The notes below the pieces were generated by a model. That model ran no database searches. It was not told where the DNA came from and worked only from the letters and a program-made list of their open reading frames with translations. DNA of 64,000 nucleotides from Cryomorphaceae bacterium BACL29 MAG-121220-bin8 (GTDB lineage: Bacteria; Bacteroidota; Bacteroidia; Flavobacteriales; Flavobacteriaceae). The translations under genes and the position numbers were made by a program. Numbering within the stretch: the stretch's first letter is position 1; each line of letters opens with the position of its first letter. The stretch covers positions 62,001 through 126,000 of the forward strand of contig CAJIYP010000002.1 in the NCBI GenBank assembly GCA_905181705.1. Reading direction: 5' to 3'. Below are positions 46,995 through 57,686 of the stretch, in pieces.

Positions 46995-47638
46995 CGACTA
47001 AACTAAGTTTTCTATCAGCCATATCTGCTAATTTCTTATTGTGAGTAACTATAACTATAGTTAGGTTTAATTGATCTCTTAAATCAAAAAATAATTGGTG
47101 TAAATTATCTGCTGTTTTTGAATCAAGATTTCCACTAGGTTCATCAGCAAATAACATACTAGGATTATTTATTAATGCTCTTGCAACTGCAACTCTTTGT
47201 TGTTCTCCACCAGAAAGTTCAGACGGGTTTTGATCTTTTACATGAATTAAATCAAGAGAGTTCAAGAGATCTGTAGCTTTAGATTTAAGTTCATTGATTT
47301 CTAATCCTTTTATCATGCCAGGAATACATACATTTTCTAAAGCAGTAAATTCAGGAAGAAGCTCATGGAATTGAAAAATAAAACCTATTTGGGTATTTCT
47401 AAATTTTGAAATCTCCTTTTCATTTAAATCATTAATCCCTATATTATTTAGGGATAATCTTGAAGCTTTAGATTCATCAAAGTTATCTCAATGTACTTAG
47501 AATATGTAATAAAGTTGTTTTTCCTGCTCCAGATGGACCAACTATTGATACAATTTCCCCCCTTTCTATTTCAATACTGACATTGTTTAATACTTTTTTA
47601 TTATCATATGTTTTTGAAATATTTTGAGCTGAAATCAT
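46975..47638 (-). pseudogene. LolD-like ABC transporter ATPase, single-base frameshift
   Basis: The start is ATG at 47638-47636 ('MISAQNISKTYDNKKVLNN'). The Walker A is 'GPSGAGKTTLLHILSTL'. One extra base at about 47488 puts the frame on a stop, and removing it restores 'DNFDESKASRLSLNNIG' and then 'IGFIFQFHELLPEFTALENV'. The signature 'LSGGEQQRVAVARAL' and Walker B 'MLFADEPSGN' follow. The family moves lipoproteins or other substrates with a MacB/LolCE-type permease; no permease is adjacent. It is a core-type gene, so a sequencing error is a real possibility. Confidence 0.8.
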
Positions 47639-47645
47639 ATATAAA

Positions 47646-50096
47646 TTAACTTTTTCTCTTTTTAACTTGATTGAAATCTATGAAATAATTTATTCTTAAC
47701 GAAATTTGATGATTTATAGGTAGTTCAAATAAATTTTTTGAACTTGTATAGTAAGAGATTCCAGACATGTTATCTTCATTAAATATGTTATTTCTATAAA
47801 GTAAGTAGCCTTACTTCCTGGAGCAAACTCCCAATTAAAACCTAAATCAAAATTCCATAAATTAAAATTAGTATTGGGATTGAAATCAGTGTTGTTTTTT
47901 GAGGACTTTTCTCTTTCACCGTTTGATTTTAAAAGATAAAAAGAATCTATATATTTAGCAGTACTCCAAAACTGCCTTAGTTTTATATTTATTGATTTAT
48001 AGGAATCAAAATTATAATTCAAAGACATGTTGTTTTCAGTTGATTTTATATCTCTATTTCCAAAATATACTTCTAGGTTTTCTTTAAAAATATAACCAAC
48101 ATTATCATAACTTAACGAAAATCTTCAAGTCATAGTTAAAATTTAATTTATTACTAGCTCTAATTCCTAAGCTAGTTTTTACATCAAAATCTTTTTTATC
48201 TTCATTAAAATCTTCATTTAAACCAAAAGAATGAGATAATCCAAAACCATATTGTATCTTTTTTCTAATGTCAGACGAGTACTCAAAATTTAACTCAAGT
48301 TCAGCTGGATCTAATATAAAAATATCTGTTGACCTTGGTTCATCATAGTTTTTGTATTCAGACGTATAGTCAATATCAAATTCAATTTTATTTAAATTTA
48401 AAGTGGTAATATTAACACCTGCTCTTCCACCTCTAGACTTTAATATTTTTGGAAAAAATCTACTTCTCTCACTTATAGATAAATAAGCATCAATTTTTTC
48501 GTAATTTTTAGTTGAATTAAAAGTCATATATCTGCTTCTAAAAGACAATCTCTGATCATTTCTATTATTATAGTATCCAAGGTCGTTTTGGTAATAATTG
48601 GCATCTACTCCATTCCAGCCTAAACTAAATCTGAAATTTCCTGTCAATTCACTAAAATTAACTCCACCTCTAAATCCTTTGATTAATGAGAATTTGGGTG
48701 AATTACTTTGTAAACAAGTCCCTTAATATTATATTTTCTTTTATTATCAAATAAATCTAATACAATAGCACTATTGTTAGAGTTTTTAAATTTACCAGCT
48801 CTATTTACATTGGTGTTTGAAAATGAAAGTGTAGAATAATCATTAATAATTTGTTTACTTAATGAAAATACATTGTAATTGGTTATTGAAGCTATTTTTT
48901 CTTTTCTTTTTTCACTTGTAGATTTGTTTATTATTCGAGCATATGCATTATTAGTAATTGAATTTATAAACCCAACACTTAACCCTGAATTAGTTGTGCC
49001 AGTTATTTTTATAGAGTTTAAAAGTTCAGGTTTTACATCATAATTTAATATTTCTTCATTTTCTTTTAATATATCATTTTCATTAAATTTGATTTCATCT
49101 CCAATTCTTCTACTATAAAAAAAACTTCCGCCTCTAAAACCTAAACCATCAGCTTTTTTAAATAACGAAGCTCCTTCTGTAAAAAAAGCTCTGTTCTCAT
49201 CAAACTCCTGTTCAAATGGACTCAAATTTAATTCCTTATCATCAAAAGTAACTTGTCCGAAGTCAGGGATTAAGGTGGCGTCTAAAGTGAAACTATTGTT
49301 TATTCCATATTTAACATCCATTCCAGCAGAATATGCAGCTAAGGGATTATTTCCATTTTTAAAATCAACCGAGGACTGAGCATATGGATAAAAAAATAAC
49401 CTTAGTGGGGGAGAAATGTTTTGTATTCCTTTAGAAATACCCATAGATTCAGGATATTTAGCATTTTTTTGATCTACAAAATTCCAAGTATAAACTTCTC
49501 CAGATTCAGCAATTTTTCTACCAAAATTTATTCCCCATTTTTGAACTTTTATTGAGGGAAATCGAAGTGCGCTGTAGGGTATCTTCATTTCCATAGTCCA
49601 ACCTTCATCGATAATATTGACTTTAGATTCAAAAACAGTATCGAAATCCCAATCCTCTTCAGACATTTCATTAGATGTGTAAGTATCTCCTAAGGTTCCA
49701 GCACTTGTGACTTGAAATCCTTGATAATTAATGTTATCATCGTAGGTGTTGATAGAAACAAAAAATGTTTCAGCATTAACTTCCCATATATTATCTCTTT
49801 GACTAAATTCAACAGGAATAGGGTTGGGGTTATTAAATTTTCCTGCTATGTATATAGCATCATCGTCATAACCCATGTAAACAAAATTTTCATAACCCTT
49901 CTTTTCACTAGATCCATTGTTAGGCATCCATCTTTCGAATTTTGAGGCAGCAGTTAACTGTTTCCCATTGTTTATCATTAATAATACCATCAATTTTGGG
50001 AGGTGAATCAAATCTCTTAAGATCAATAGTTTTTCTTTCTTGTGAAAAACTTACACATATACAAAGAGTAAAAAAAATACTTAATAAATAATTCAT
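47646..50096 (-). pseudogene. DUF5916-like outer-membrane protein with N-terminal CBM9-like domain, four frameshifts
   Basis: The start at 50096 encodes MNYLLSIFFTLCICVSFSQ, a signal peptide, then 'RFDSPPKIDGIINDKQW', the CBM9-like opening. The gene then breaks at about 49957 (extra base), 48693 (lost base), 48120 (extra base) and 47810 (lost base). Repairing them gives one frame of about 816 aa, through 'DPVFESK'-type CBM9 strands, 'DKELNLSPFEQEFDENRAFF', barrel strands, and an end 'FIDFNQVKKRKS' at TAA 47646. Family members are carbohydrate-linked outer-membrane proteins of unknown role. It may be decayed, or the sequence may be poor here. Confidence 0.75.
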
Positions 50097-50180
50097 TAAA
50101 TAAAAATGTTATTTAAAATACTGAGTGAAATTAATTAAATTTGACAATATAATATGCTAATGGTTTATTTTAATATTTAG

Positions 50181-50711
50181 ATGATAAAAAATATAATATT
50201 GGGTGGTGGTTGTTTTTGGTGTACTGAAGCAATTTTTAATAAAACTAAGGGAGTTGAAAATGTAATACCAGGTTATATAGGTGGAAAAACTTTAAACCCG
50301 ACATACAGGGATATTTGCACTGGTTTAACTGGACACGCCGAGGCCATTAGCATAGATTACAATACTGAAGTTATCAATTTAGAAAATATTCTAGAAATTT
50401 TTTTTTCAACTCACGATCCAACAACCCTAAACAGACAAGGTAACGATTTGGGAACTCAATATAGATCTTCAATATTTACAAATGATAAAAACGAAATAGA
50501 AATGATTTCCAATTTTATTAAAACTTTAGACAGTTCTAATGGATATAAAAATAGAATAGTAACTAGTATTGAAGAAAAATCTACTTTTTATGTAGCGGAA
50601 AATTATCATCATGACTATTTTGAAAATAATAAAAATGTTCCTTATTGTTCTATTGTAATATCACCCAAAATAGAAAAGTTTAAAAAAAACAATAGCAAAT
50701 TTTTGAATTAA
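50181..50711 (+). CDS. msrA: peptide methionine-S-sulfoxide reductase
   Basis: The 176-aa product reduces methionine S-sulfoxide in proteins. The catalytic Cys11 is in 'GGGCFWCTEAIF', and 'GYIGGKTLNPTYRDICTGLT' and 'HDPTTLNRQGNDLGTQYRSS' are family blocks. The start is at the ATG just before the motif, so no signal peptide is present and it is cytoplasmic. A TAAATTTG box (50136-50143) lies 37 bp upstream but without a clear TTG partner. Single gene. Confidence 0.95.
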   Translation: MIKNIILGGGCFWCTEAIFNKTKGVENVIPGYIGGKTLNPTYRDICTGLTGHAEAISIDYNTEVINLENILEIFFSTHDPTTLNRQGNDLGTQYRSSIFTNDKNEIEMISNFIKTLDSSNGYKNRIVTSIEEKSTFYVAENYHHDYFENNKNVPYCSIVISPKIEKFKKNNSKFLN

Positions 50712-50712
50712 A

Positions 50713-51066
50713 TCAGTTTTTAAATAATATTCCAAAAGACAGCCAATTCATCATTTTTTTTGACATTTTTAAAGAAAGATTGAAAAAGAAATTAAAAATA
50801 AACTTATCTTTTTTAAATGTTAAAATGCTAATTAAAGCACCAAAAATAAATCCAAACCACACCAACAAAACTTGGTATACAGGAAATATAATTAAAAGTC
50901 TTAATGGCCAATAAATTATCCCTGGAAGGTTATCAATTGGTAAAAGAGATACGATAGGTCCAGATATTTTAGCGGCAACACTTCCTGTTACTCCAAAAAC
51001 TATGAAGACTATTATCATCTGAAATGGCGTTGAAATACCCCATTTGTCTTTTAATTTTTTTAACAT
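50713..51066 (-). CDS. DUF6787-like membrane protein
   Basis: The 117-aa product has 'KLKDKWGISTPFQMIIVFIV' with the 'FGVTGSVAAKISGPIV' segment. Two membrane helices follow ('WPLRLLIIFPVYQVLLVWFG') and the C-terminus is basic. This resembles the DUF6787 family of Bacteroidota; the function is unknown. It is 2 bp after the hydroxyacid dehydrogenase gene and 1 bp from convergent msrA. Confidence 0.6.
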   Translation of the reverse strand: MLKKLKDKWGISTPFQMIIVFIVFGVTGSVAAKISGPIVSLLPIDNLPGIIYWPLRLLIIFPVYQVLLVWFGFIFGALISILTFKKDKFIFNFFFNLSLKMSKKMMNWLSFGILFKN

Positions 51067-51068
51067 CT

Positions 51069-52022
51069 TTATTTTAAAATACTCGATATTTGATCAGCTA
51101 GTTCTAATCCAATCCTGTCTTGAGCTTCATTTGTTGCAGCTCCAATATGAGGCGTTAAAGAAATGTTAGGATGCATTAATAGTTTGACAGCTGGCTTGGG
51201 TTCGTTTTCAAAAGTATCCAATCCTGCGAAAGAAACTTTTTTTGAATCAAGAGCTTCTAATAATTCCAATTCATTAATAACTCCTCCGCGAGCAGCATTT
51301 ATAATTCCAACCCCATTTTTCATTAAATCAAATTCTTTTTTATCAATTACAAAATTTTTCTGAGCTGGAACGTGAAGACTAATGAAATCAGAGTTTTTTA
51401 ATAAATCTTTCATTACAGATATTTTTATATCAAAATCTACAGATTTACCATTGCTGAAATCTAAAGATAGTGTAGCGTCTTTTAAAAATTTATCAAAAGC
51501 AATTACTTTCATGCCGATTCCTAAGGCAATTTTTGCAGTTTCCTTTCCTATCCTTCCAAAACCTATGATCCCTATAGTTTTGCCTCTTAATTCGATGCCA
51601 TTTGCATAAGCTTTTTTAAGCTTTTTAAAATTAGTATCTCCCTCAAGGGGCATGCTTCTGTTAGATTCATGTAAAAATCGAACACAGCTATATAAATGAG
51701 CAAAAACAAGCTCAGCGACTGAAGCGGATGAAGCAGCAGGTGTATTAATAACATTAATTCCTTTATTTCGAGCATATTCTACATCTATGTTGTCCATTCC
51801 GACTCCACCTCTTCCAATTATTTTAAGATTAGGACATTGATCTATTAAATCTTTTCTAATGGTTGTAGCACTTCTAACAAGAACAACTTCAATATTTTCT
51901 TTTTGAATATGCTTTATAAGTTGCTCTTGTGCAACAGTAATTGTAGATATGTTGAATCCAGCATTTTTTAAAGCATTTTCTCCGCTTTTTGAAATGCCAT
52001 CATTAGCTAATATATTTATCAT
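51069..52022 (-). CDS. serA: D-3-phosphoglycerate dehydrogenase-type 2-hydroxyacid dehydrogenase
   Basis: The 317-aa product is a short D-isomer-specific 2-hydroxyacid dehydrogenase. The NAD-binding 'TIGIIGFGRIGKETAK' and the catalytic 'GGVINELELLEAL' and 'TPHIGAATNEAQ' motifs are clear. It ends at about residue 317 without the ACT domain found in longer SerA forms. Being next to serC, it most likely makes 3-phosphohydroxypyruvate for serine. Confidence 0.88.
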   Translation of the reverse strand: MINILANDGISKSGENALKNAGFNISTITVAQEQLIKHIQKENIEVVLVRSATTIRKDLIDQCPNLKIIGRGGVGMDNIDVEYARNKGINVINTPAASSASVAELVFAHLYSCVRFLHESNRSMPLEGDTNFKKLKKAYANGIELRGKTIGIIGFGRIGKETAKIALGIGMKVIAFDKFLKDATLSLDFSNGKSVDFDIKISVMKDLLKNSDFISLHVPAQKNFVIDKKEFDLMKNGVGIINAARGGVINELELLEALDSKKVSFAGLDTFENEPKPAVKLLMHPNISLTPHIGAATNEAQDRIGLELADQISSILK

Positions 52023-52033
52023 TTATAAATTTT

Positions 52034-53098
52034 TTAAACTTTGTTTTTTAATTCTTTCATAACTTCTACTAAAATATTAACCGATGAAATTTCCATTGCA
52101 TTATAAATAGAAGCTCTATACCCTCCAACAGAACGATGACCATTTACACCACTAATATTTGCTTCCAAACACATTTGGTTAAAAATATCTTTATGTTCCT
52201 GGTTTTTAAGGTTGAAAGTTGCATTCATATAACTTCTGTCTTCAATTTCAGCAAATCCCTCAAATAGCTCATTAGAATCAATTTCATTGTATATTAAATT
52301 TGCTTTTAAAGAATTTTTCTTTTCAATAGCACTAATTCCGCCATTTTTTTTCAACCATTCAAGAGTCAGCATGGATGTATAAACTGCAAATACTGGAGGT
52401 GTGTTGAACATACTTTTTTTATCAATATGAATTTGATAATTTAACATGGAAGGTATTTTTCTAGTTACTTTACCTAAAACATCTTCTTTGATTATTACTA
52501 AAGTTGTTCCTGCAGGGCCCATGTTTTTTTGAGCACCAGCGTAAATCAAACTAAATTTTGAAAAATCTATATTTTTTGAAAAAATGTCTGAACTCATGTC
52601 TGCAACTAAAGGAACTTTGGTTTCAGGAATATTTTTTACTTGAGTGCCAAAAATAGTATTGTTTGTGGTGATATGTAAATAATCTAAATCAGGATCAATA
52701 TTAAAATTCTTAGGAACGTAATTAAAGTTTTTTTCTTTAGATGATGCAACTTCAATCACATCTCCAAATAATTTTGCTTCTTTAATGGCTTTTGTTGACC
52801 AAGATCCAGTATCTAAATATCCAGATTTTGATTCTAGTAAATTATATGCAGTCATTAAAAATTGTAAACTTGCTCCGCCTTGTAAAAAAAGTGCTTTATA
52901 TCCTTTGTTTTGTAAATCTAAAAGTTCCAGAGCAGTTGATGTAGCATTATCCATTATATCAACAAAATCTTTGCTTCTATGTGAAATTTCTATTAAGGAC
53001 AGTCCTGAGTTGTTAATCTCTAAGATTGCATCGGATGCAGTTTTCATAACTTCTTTAGGAAGAATGCTTGGACCTGCACTAAAATTGTGTTTAATCAT
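52034..53098 (-). CDS. serC: phosphoserine aminotransferase
   Basis: The 354-aa product makes 3-phosphoserine with PLP as cofactor. It begins 'MIKHNFSAGPSILPKEVMK', and the PLP Lys lies in 'IYAGAQKNMGPAGTT'. It ends with 'HRSVGGYRASIYNAMEISSV'. It is 11 bp before serA-type gene 51069-52022 on the minus strand, so the two form a serine operon. Length is typical. Confidence 0.96.
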   Translation of the reverse strand: MIKHNFSAGPSILPKEVMKTASDAILEINNSGLSLIEISHRSKDFVDIMDNATSTALELLDLQNKGYKALFLQGGASLQFLMTAYNLLESKSGYLDTGSWSTKAIKEAKLFGDVIEVASSKEKNFNYVPKNFNIDPDLDYLHITTNNTIFGTQVKNIPETKVPLVADMSSDIFSKNIDFSKFSLIYAGAQKNMGPAGTTLVIIKEDVLGKVTRKIPSMLNYQIHIDKKSMFNTPPVFAVYTSMLTLEWLKKNGGISAIEKKNSLKANLIYNEIDSNELFEGFAEIEDRSYMNATFNLKNQEHKDIFNQMCLEANISGVNGHRSVGGYRASIYNAMEISSVNILVEVMKELKNKV

Positions 53099-53168
53099 AT
53101 TTAATTTTAAAAAGTTGCAAATTAATCAAATCATAGATAATTTTAAACAAGTTTTGAATAAGATATCA

Positions 53169-54215
53169 TCAGATTTTTAACAAAAAATTTAAAGTGTCTA
53201 TATTGTCAGCAAAATTTTCAATTTTCGGGCTTTGACTTGAACCAAAGGGTATGCTGTTTTTTGTTAAAAAGTTACTAACGACGCATTGTATAATATCTTT
53301 GTTGTTATTAATGTATTCATTAATATCATTATTTGAATTGTATTTTTCATAAAATAGACACGAAATTGGAGATCCAAGTTTTTGATCTTCCTTTAACATG
53401 ATAAATCCATTTTCAATAAATTTTTGTTCACTCATTAGATAAATTGCTTTATTATAATCGTAATTGTTTGCATATCTATTGTGATTTATTATTTCTTTGT
53501 GTTCATAAAAAGCATTAAATAATAAATCAAAATCGTAATCATTTGGAACTAATAATTTTGAAACGCTTCTACATCCCATTCCAAAATAATAAAATACATC
53601 TTTACCTAAATTAATTAAATCTTGTTTGCTTTCATTTCCATCTAAAATTGCAATTGAATGTCTATTTTTTCTTAAAATTTTAGGATATTTTTTAAAATAA
53701 TATTCAAAATATTTGAAGGAACTGTTACTTCCAGTAGCAATCACTCCGTCAAAATCTTTTATGGGTTTTTCGGTGAACTCAATTTTACTATTAAAACCAG
53801 GATTTAAATAATCTAAAAACTCTATTATCACTGGTAAAATAATTTTATCATCCGATGACATTTTAATTAAACAGTTATAATTTAATATAGTTGAGCATAT
53901 GAAATCATGAAAACCAACCATAGGTAAATTTCCTGCCATAATTATGGCTACTGTTTTTTTAGAACAATCCTTTAGTGGATAATTATTAATCCATAAAGAA
54001 AGATTTTTTTTATTTAATTCTTTGCTCCAATTTTGAAAAGACAGTAAAATATATTCCCTTGTGAACCATTTGTTGTACTGGTTAGCAGTTTCAATTTCTT
54101 GATTAAATCTATCAACCCACAATTGTTGAGTAGAGTTATTACTTTGAATGGAAATATCTTTAAAAAGTTTTCCAAGATTATGAAAAGCATTTATTCTATT
54201 GTCTATTGTATCCAC
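53169..54215 (-). CDS. acyl-CoA reductase, LuxC-like
   Basis: The 348-aa product shows '[20 protein letters not shown]', '[20 protein letters not shown]' and the active-site Cys in '[15 protein letters not shown]'. This resembles the LuxC / acyl-CoA reductase (aldehyde-dehydrogenase-fold) family. No luxD, luxE or luxAB genes are near, so this is not a bioluminescence cluster. It is divergent from the ferredoxin gene, a layout seen in many flavobacteria. The substrate chain length is unknown. Confidence 0.85.
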   Translation of the reverse strand: MDTIDNRINAFHNLGKLFKDISIQSNNSTQQLWVDRFNQEIETANQYNKWFTREYILLSFQNWSKELNKKNLSLWINNYPLKDCSKKTVAIIMAGNLPMVGFHDFICSTILNYNCLIKMSSDDKIILPVIIEFLDYLNPGFNSKIEFTEKPIKDFDGVIATGSNSSFKYFEYYFKKYPKILRKNRHSIAILDGNESKQDLINLGKDVFYYFGMGCRSVSKLLVPNDYDFDLLFNAFYEHKEIINHNRYANNYDYNKAIYLMSEQKFIENGFIMLKEDQKLGSPISCLFYEKYNSNNDINEYINNNKDIIQCVVSNFLTKNSIPFGSSQSPKIENFADNIDTLNFLLKI

Positions 54216-54220
54216 TAAAT

Positions 54221-54250
54221 TTGTTTGGAATTATAATTAAATTACTTTTG
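54221..54250 (+). promoter_or_regulatory. flavobacterial promoter for the ferredoxin gene
   Basis: TTG at 54221-54223, then 19 bp, then TACTTTTG at 54243-54250, which fits the Bacteroidota TTG ... TAnnTTTG consensus. It lies 34 bp before the ferredoxin ATG in the 68-bp divergent gap. Confidence 0.65.
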
Positions 54251-54283
54251 TCTGCAAATCTATATAAAGATAATGTAACTACC

Positions 54284-54637
54284 ATGGCAATAAAAATAAC
54301 TGATGAATGTATAAATTGTGGAGCTTGTGAGCCGGAATGTCCTAATACGGCTATTTATGAAGCCGCATATGAATGGAAATATTCCGATGGAACTAGTTTG
54401 TCTGGAGATATAGTTTTACCAAGTGGTTCTATTTCTAATGCTGATGTTGAACAAGAACCAGTTTCTGATGAATATTATTTTATTGCTTCAGACAAGTGTA
54501 CAGAATGTGTCGGATTTCACGAGGAACCCCAATGTGCCGCTGTTTGTCCTGTAGATTGTTGTGTTTCTGATGAAGACAACGTTGAGAGTCACGATGTTCT
54601 TAGTGGAAAACAAAAATTTATGCACCCTGAAAATTAA
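54284..54637 (+). CDS. 2[4Fe-4S] ferredoxin
   Basis: The 117-aa product starts at the ATG 54284; the open frame extends further up but has no signal of translation. The first cluster is '[12 protein letters not shown]' and the second '[18 protein letters not shown]', with an inserted stretch between as in dicluster ferredoxins of Flavobacteria. It likely gives electrons to a reductase; the divergent acyl-CoA reductase gene may be linked, though this is inferred from position. It is 3 bp before ychF. Confidence 0.9.
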   Translation: MAIKITDECINCGACEPECPNTAIYEAAYEWKYSDGTSLSGDIVLPSGSISNADVEQEPVSDEYYFIASDKCTECVGFHEEPQCAAVCPVDCCVSDEDNVESHDVLSGKQKFMHPEN

Positions 54638-54640
54638 TAT

Positions 54641-55732
54641 ATGAAAGCAGGAATTGTTGGCCTACCAAATGTAGGAAAATCTACCCTTTTTAATTGTTTG
54701 TCAAATGCTAAAGCTCAAAGTGCAAATTTTCCTTTTTGTACAATTGAACCAAATATTGGTATAATTAGTGTCCCTGATAATAGACTGGAAAAACTAGAAG
54801 AATTAGTAAATCCAGAAAAAGTTATTCCTGCTAATGTTGAAATTGTTGATATAGCCGGTTTGGTTAAAGGTGCAAGTAAAGGAGAAGGTTTAGGTAATCA
54901 ATTTTTAGCTAATATTAGAGAAACGGATGCAATTATTCATGTTTTAAGATGTTTTGATGATGATAATATAGTTCATGTAGAATCGTCAGTAAATCCGGTT
55001 CGAGATAAAGAAATAATTGATATTGAACTTCAACTTAAGGATTTAGAGACTGTAGAAAAAAGAGTAGAAAAAATAAATAGATTAGTTAAAACTGGTAATA
55101 AAGAAGCTTTAAAAGAATTTAATATTTTAAATAAAATAGTAAAACACTTACATTCTTTTAACCCTGTAAGAAGTTTAGATTTTTCTGAAGAAGATAAATT
55201 GTACGTCGATTCTATTCAATTAATTACAAATAAGCCCGTATTATATGTTTGTAATGTAGACGAACCTTCAGCGGTTATTGGGAATAATCATGTTGAAGAT
55301 TTCAAATCCTCATTAAATGAAGAAAATGCAGAAATTATGATTTTAGCAATCGGGACAGAAGCTGATATTAATGAATTGGATAATTTTGAAGATAGACAAG
55401 CTTTTTTAATGGATATAGGATTATCAGAGCCAGGGTCTGTTAAGTTGATTAAAAAAGCATATGATTTATTAGACCTTCAAACTTATTTCACAGCTGGTGT
55501 GAAAGAAGTTAGAGCATGGACAATAATTAAGGGTATGAGCGCTCCAAAAGCTGCTGGTGTAATTCACTCTGATTTTGAAAAAGGTTTTATCAGAGCTGAA
55601 GTCATTTCATATGATGATTTTGTCAAATATGGTAGTGAGTCTAAGGCAAGAGATGCAGGTAAGTTAAATATTGAAGGAAAAGATTATATTTTGACTGACG
55701 GAGACATTTTGCATTTTAGATTTAATGTATAA
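54641..55732 (+). CDS. ychF: ribosome-binding ATPase YchF
   Basis: The 363-aa product is an OBG-family ATPase that binds ribosomes. The P-loop is 'GIVGLPNVGKSTLFNCLSNA', the Switch II region 'DIAGLVKGASKGEGLG', and the C-terminal TGS domain ends 'YILTDGDILHFRFNV'. It follows the ferredoxin by 3 bp. Full length and intact. Confidence 0.96.
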   Translation: MKAGIVGLPNVGKSTLFNCLSNAKAQSANFPFCTIEPNIGIISVPDNRLEKLEELVNPEKVIPANVEIVDIAGLVKGASKGEGLGNQFLANIRETDAIIHVLRCFDDDNIVHVESSVNPVRDKEIIDIELQLKDLETVEKRVEKINRLVKTGNKEALKEFNILNKIVKHLHSFNPVRSLDFSEEDKLYVDSIQLITNKPVLYVCNVDEPSAVIGNNHVEDFKSSLNEENAEIMILAIGTEADINELDNFEDRQAFLMDIGLSEPGSVKLIKKAYDLLDLQTYFTAGVKEVRAWTIIKGMSAPKAAGVIHSDFEKGFIRAEVISYDDFVKYGSESKARDAGKLNIEGKDYILTDGDILHFRFNV

Positions 55733-55832
55733 AAAAAGATTTCAACAACACCTCTTCTTTATTGTTAATTAATTTATCTGTATACCATTTTATATTTTTT
55801 CTTGATGGAGTATATTAGTGCTTTACTGATTT

Positions 55833-57686
55833 ATGCCTGTTTCATCAACTTATACAGAAGAAAATATTAGATCCTTAGACTGGAAGGAGCATATTAGAAT
55901 GCGTCCAGGGATGTATATAGGTAAATTAGGAGATGGTTCCACACCAGATGATGGTATATACATATTATTAAAAGAAGTCCTAGACAATTCCATTGATGAA
56001 TTTGTTATGGGAGCTGGAAAAACTATTGAAATTTCTATTTCAGATTCTGGAGTTGCTGTTAGAGATTATGGTCGTGGAATTCCACTTGGAAAGGTGGTTG
56101 ATGTAGTTTCTAAAATGAATACAGGAGGAAAGTACGATACTAGAGCATTTAAAAAATCTGTTGGTTTAAATGGAGTCGGCACAAAAGCAGTTAATGCATT
56201 GTCTTCATTTTTTAAAGTAGAGTCTTCAAGAGATGGTAAACTAAAATCTGTTGTTTTTGAGATGGGAAATCTCATCGAAGATCATCCAGTTGAAGATAGC
56301 TCAAAACGAAAAGGAACTAAGGTTGTTTTTAGGCCTGACAATACTATTTTTAAACATTATAAATACAGAGCAGAATATGTCTCTAAGATGCTCAAATACT
56401 ATGTTTATTTAAATCCAGGATTAACTATAGTTTTTAATGGTGATAAATATTTTTCTGATAATGGCTTGAAAGATCTATTAGAGGATAATAATGATATTGA
56501 AAAGCTATTATATCCAATTATACATCTAAAAGGAAATGACATTGAAGTTGCTTTAACTCATAGTAGAATACAATACAGTGAAGAGTATTATTCTTTTGTT
56601 AATGGTCAGCATACAACTCAAGGAGGAACACATCAATCTGCTTTTAGAGAAACTTTAGTAAAGACAATTAGAGATTTTTATGGAAAACAATACGATGCAT
56701 CTGATATTAGAAAATCTATTATTGCTGCAATTAGTATTAAAGTAATGGAACCTGTATTTGAGTCACAGACAAAAACAAAACTAGGTTCAACAGATATGGG
56801 AGGAAAATTACCTACTGTTAGATCATATATCAATGAATTTGTAGGTAAATATTTGGATAACTTCTTACACAAAAATCCAGATTCTGCAGATAAAATACAA
56901 AAGAAAATTGTTCAAGCTGAAAAGGAGAGAAAAGAGCTTTCTGGTATTAGAAAACTAGCTAGAGAAAGAGCTAAAAAATCTAGCTTGCATAATAAAAAAT
57001 TGAGAGATTGCAGAGTTCATTTAAATGACATGAACAAAGAAAATAGATTGGATTCTACATTATTTATAACCGAGGGTGATTCTGCAAGTGGATCTATTAC
57101 CAAATCAAGAAATGTTAATACTCAGGCGGTTTTTAGTTTAAGAGGAAAACCTCTTAATTGTTATTCAATGACAAAAAAAATTGTTTATGAAAATGAAGAA
57201 TTTAATTTACTTCAAGCTGCTCTTAACATTGAAGAGAGTATAGAGTATTTGAGATACAATAATATTGTAATTGCTACTGATGCGGATGTGGATGGTATGC
57301 ATATTAGATTACTGTTGATTACATTTTTTTTACAATTCTTCCCCGAACTAATTAAAGAAGGTCATTTGTACATACTACAGACCCCATTGTTTAGAGTTAG
57401 AAATAAAAAAGAGACTATTTATTGTTATTCAGAAAACGAAAGATTAGATGCGTTTACCAAATTGGGTAATAAACCAGAAATTACAAGGTTTAAAGGATTG
57501 GGTGAAATCTCACCTAATGAATTTAAACATTTTATCGGTGAAAATATAAGATTGGATCCCGTAATGCTGGATGAAAATTTTAGTATTGAGGACTTATTGT
57601 CTTTTTATATGGGTAAAAATACGCCTGACAGACAAAAATTTATAATAGAAAATCTTAAGGTGGAATTAGATAGAATTGATTCATAA
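55833..57686 (+). CDS. parE: DNA topoisomerase IV subunit B
   Basis: The 617-aa product has the GHKL ATPase domain ('[18 protein letters not shown]', 'GRGIPLG', '[16 protein letters not shown]') and the TOPRIM part ('[17 protein letters not shown]', '[14 protein letters not shown]'). It ends just before parC. Topo IV unlinks daughter chromosomes. The start ATG at 55833 fits the family N-terminus '[20 protein letters not shown]'. Confidence 0.97.
   Translation: MPVSSTYTEENIRSLDWKEHIRMRPGMYIGKLGDGSTPDDGIYILLKEVLDNSIDEFVMGAGKTIEISISDSGVAVRDYGRGIPLGKVVDVVSKMNTGGKYDTRAFKKSVGLNGVGTKAVNALSSFFKVESSRDGKLKSVVFEMGNLIEDHPVEDSSKRKGTKVVFRPDNTIFKHYKYRAEYVSKMLKYYVYLNPGLTIVFNGDKYFSDNGLKDLLEDNNDIEKLLYPIIHLKGNDIEVALTHSRIQYSEEYYSFVNGQHTTQGGTHQSAFRETLVKTIRDFYGKQYDASDIRKSIIAAISIKVMEPVFESQTKTKLGSTDMGGKLPTVRSYINEFVGKYLDNFLHKNPDSADKIQKKIVQAEKERKELSGIRKLARERAKKSSLHNKKLRDCRVHLNDMNKENRLDSTLFITEGDSASGSITKSRNVNTQAVFSLRGKPLNCYSMTKKIVYENEEFNLLQAALNIEESIEYLRYNNIVIATDADVDGMHIRLLLITFFLQFFPELIKEGHLYILQTPLFRVRNKKETIYCYSENERLDAFTKLGNKPEITRFKGLGEISPNEFKHFIGENIRLDPVMLDENFSIEDLLSFYMGKNTPDRQKFIIENLKVELDRIDS

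Noticed and set aside
53169-54215. Bioluminescence (lux) cluster
   Set aside because: The LuxC-like gene has no luxA, luxB, luxD or luxE near it; it belongs to a common flavobacterial acyl-CoA reductase type.
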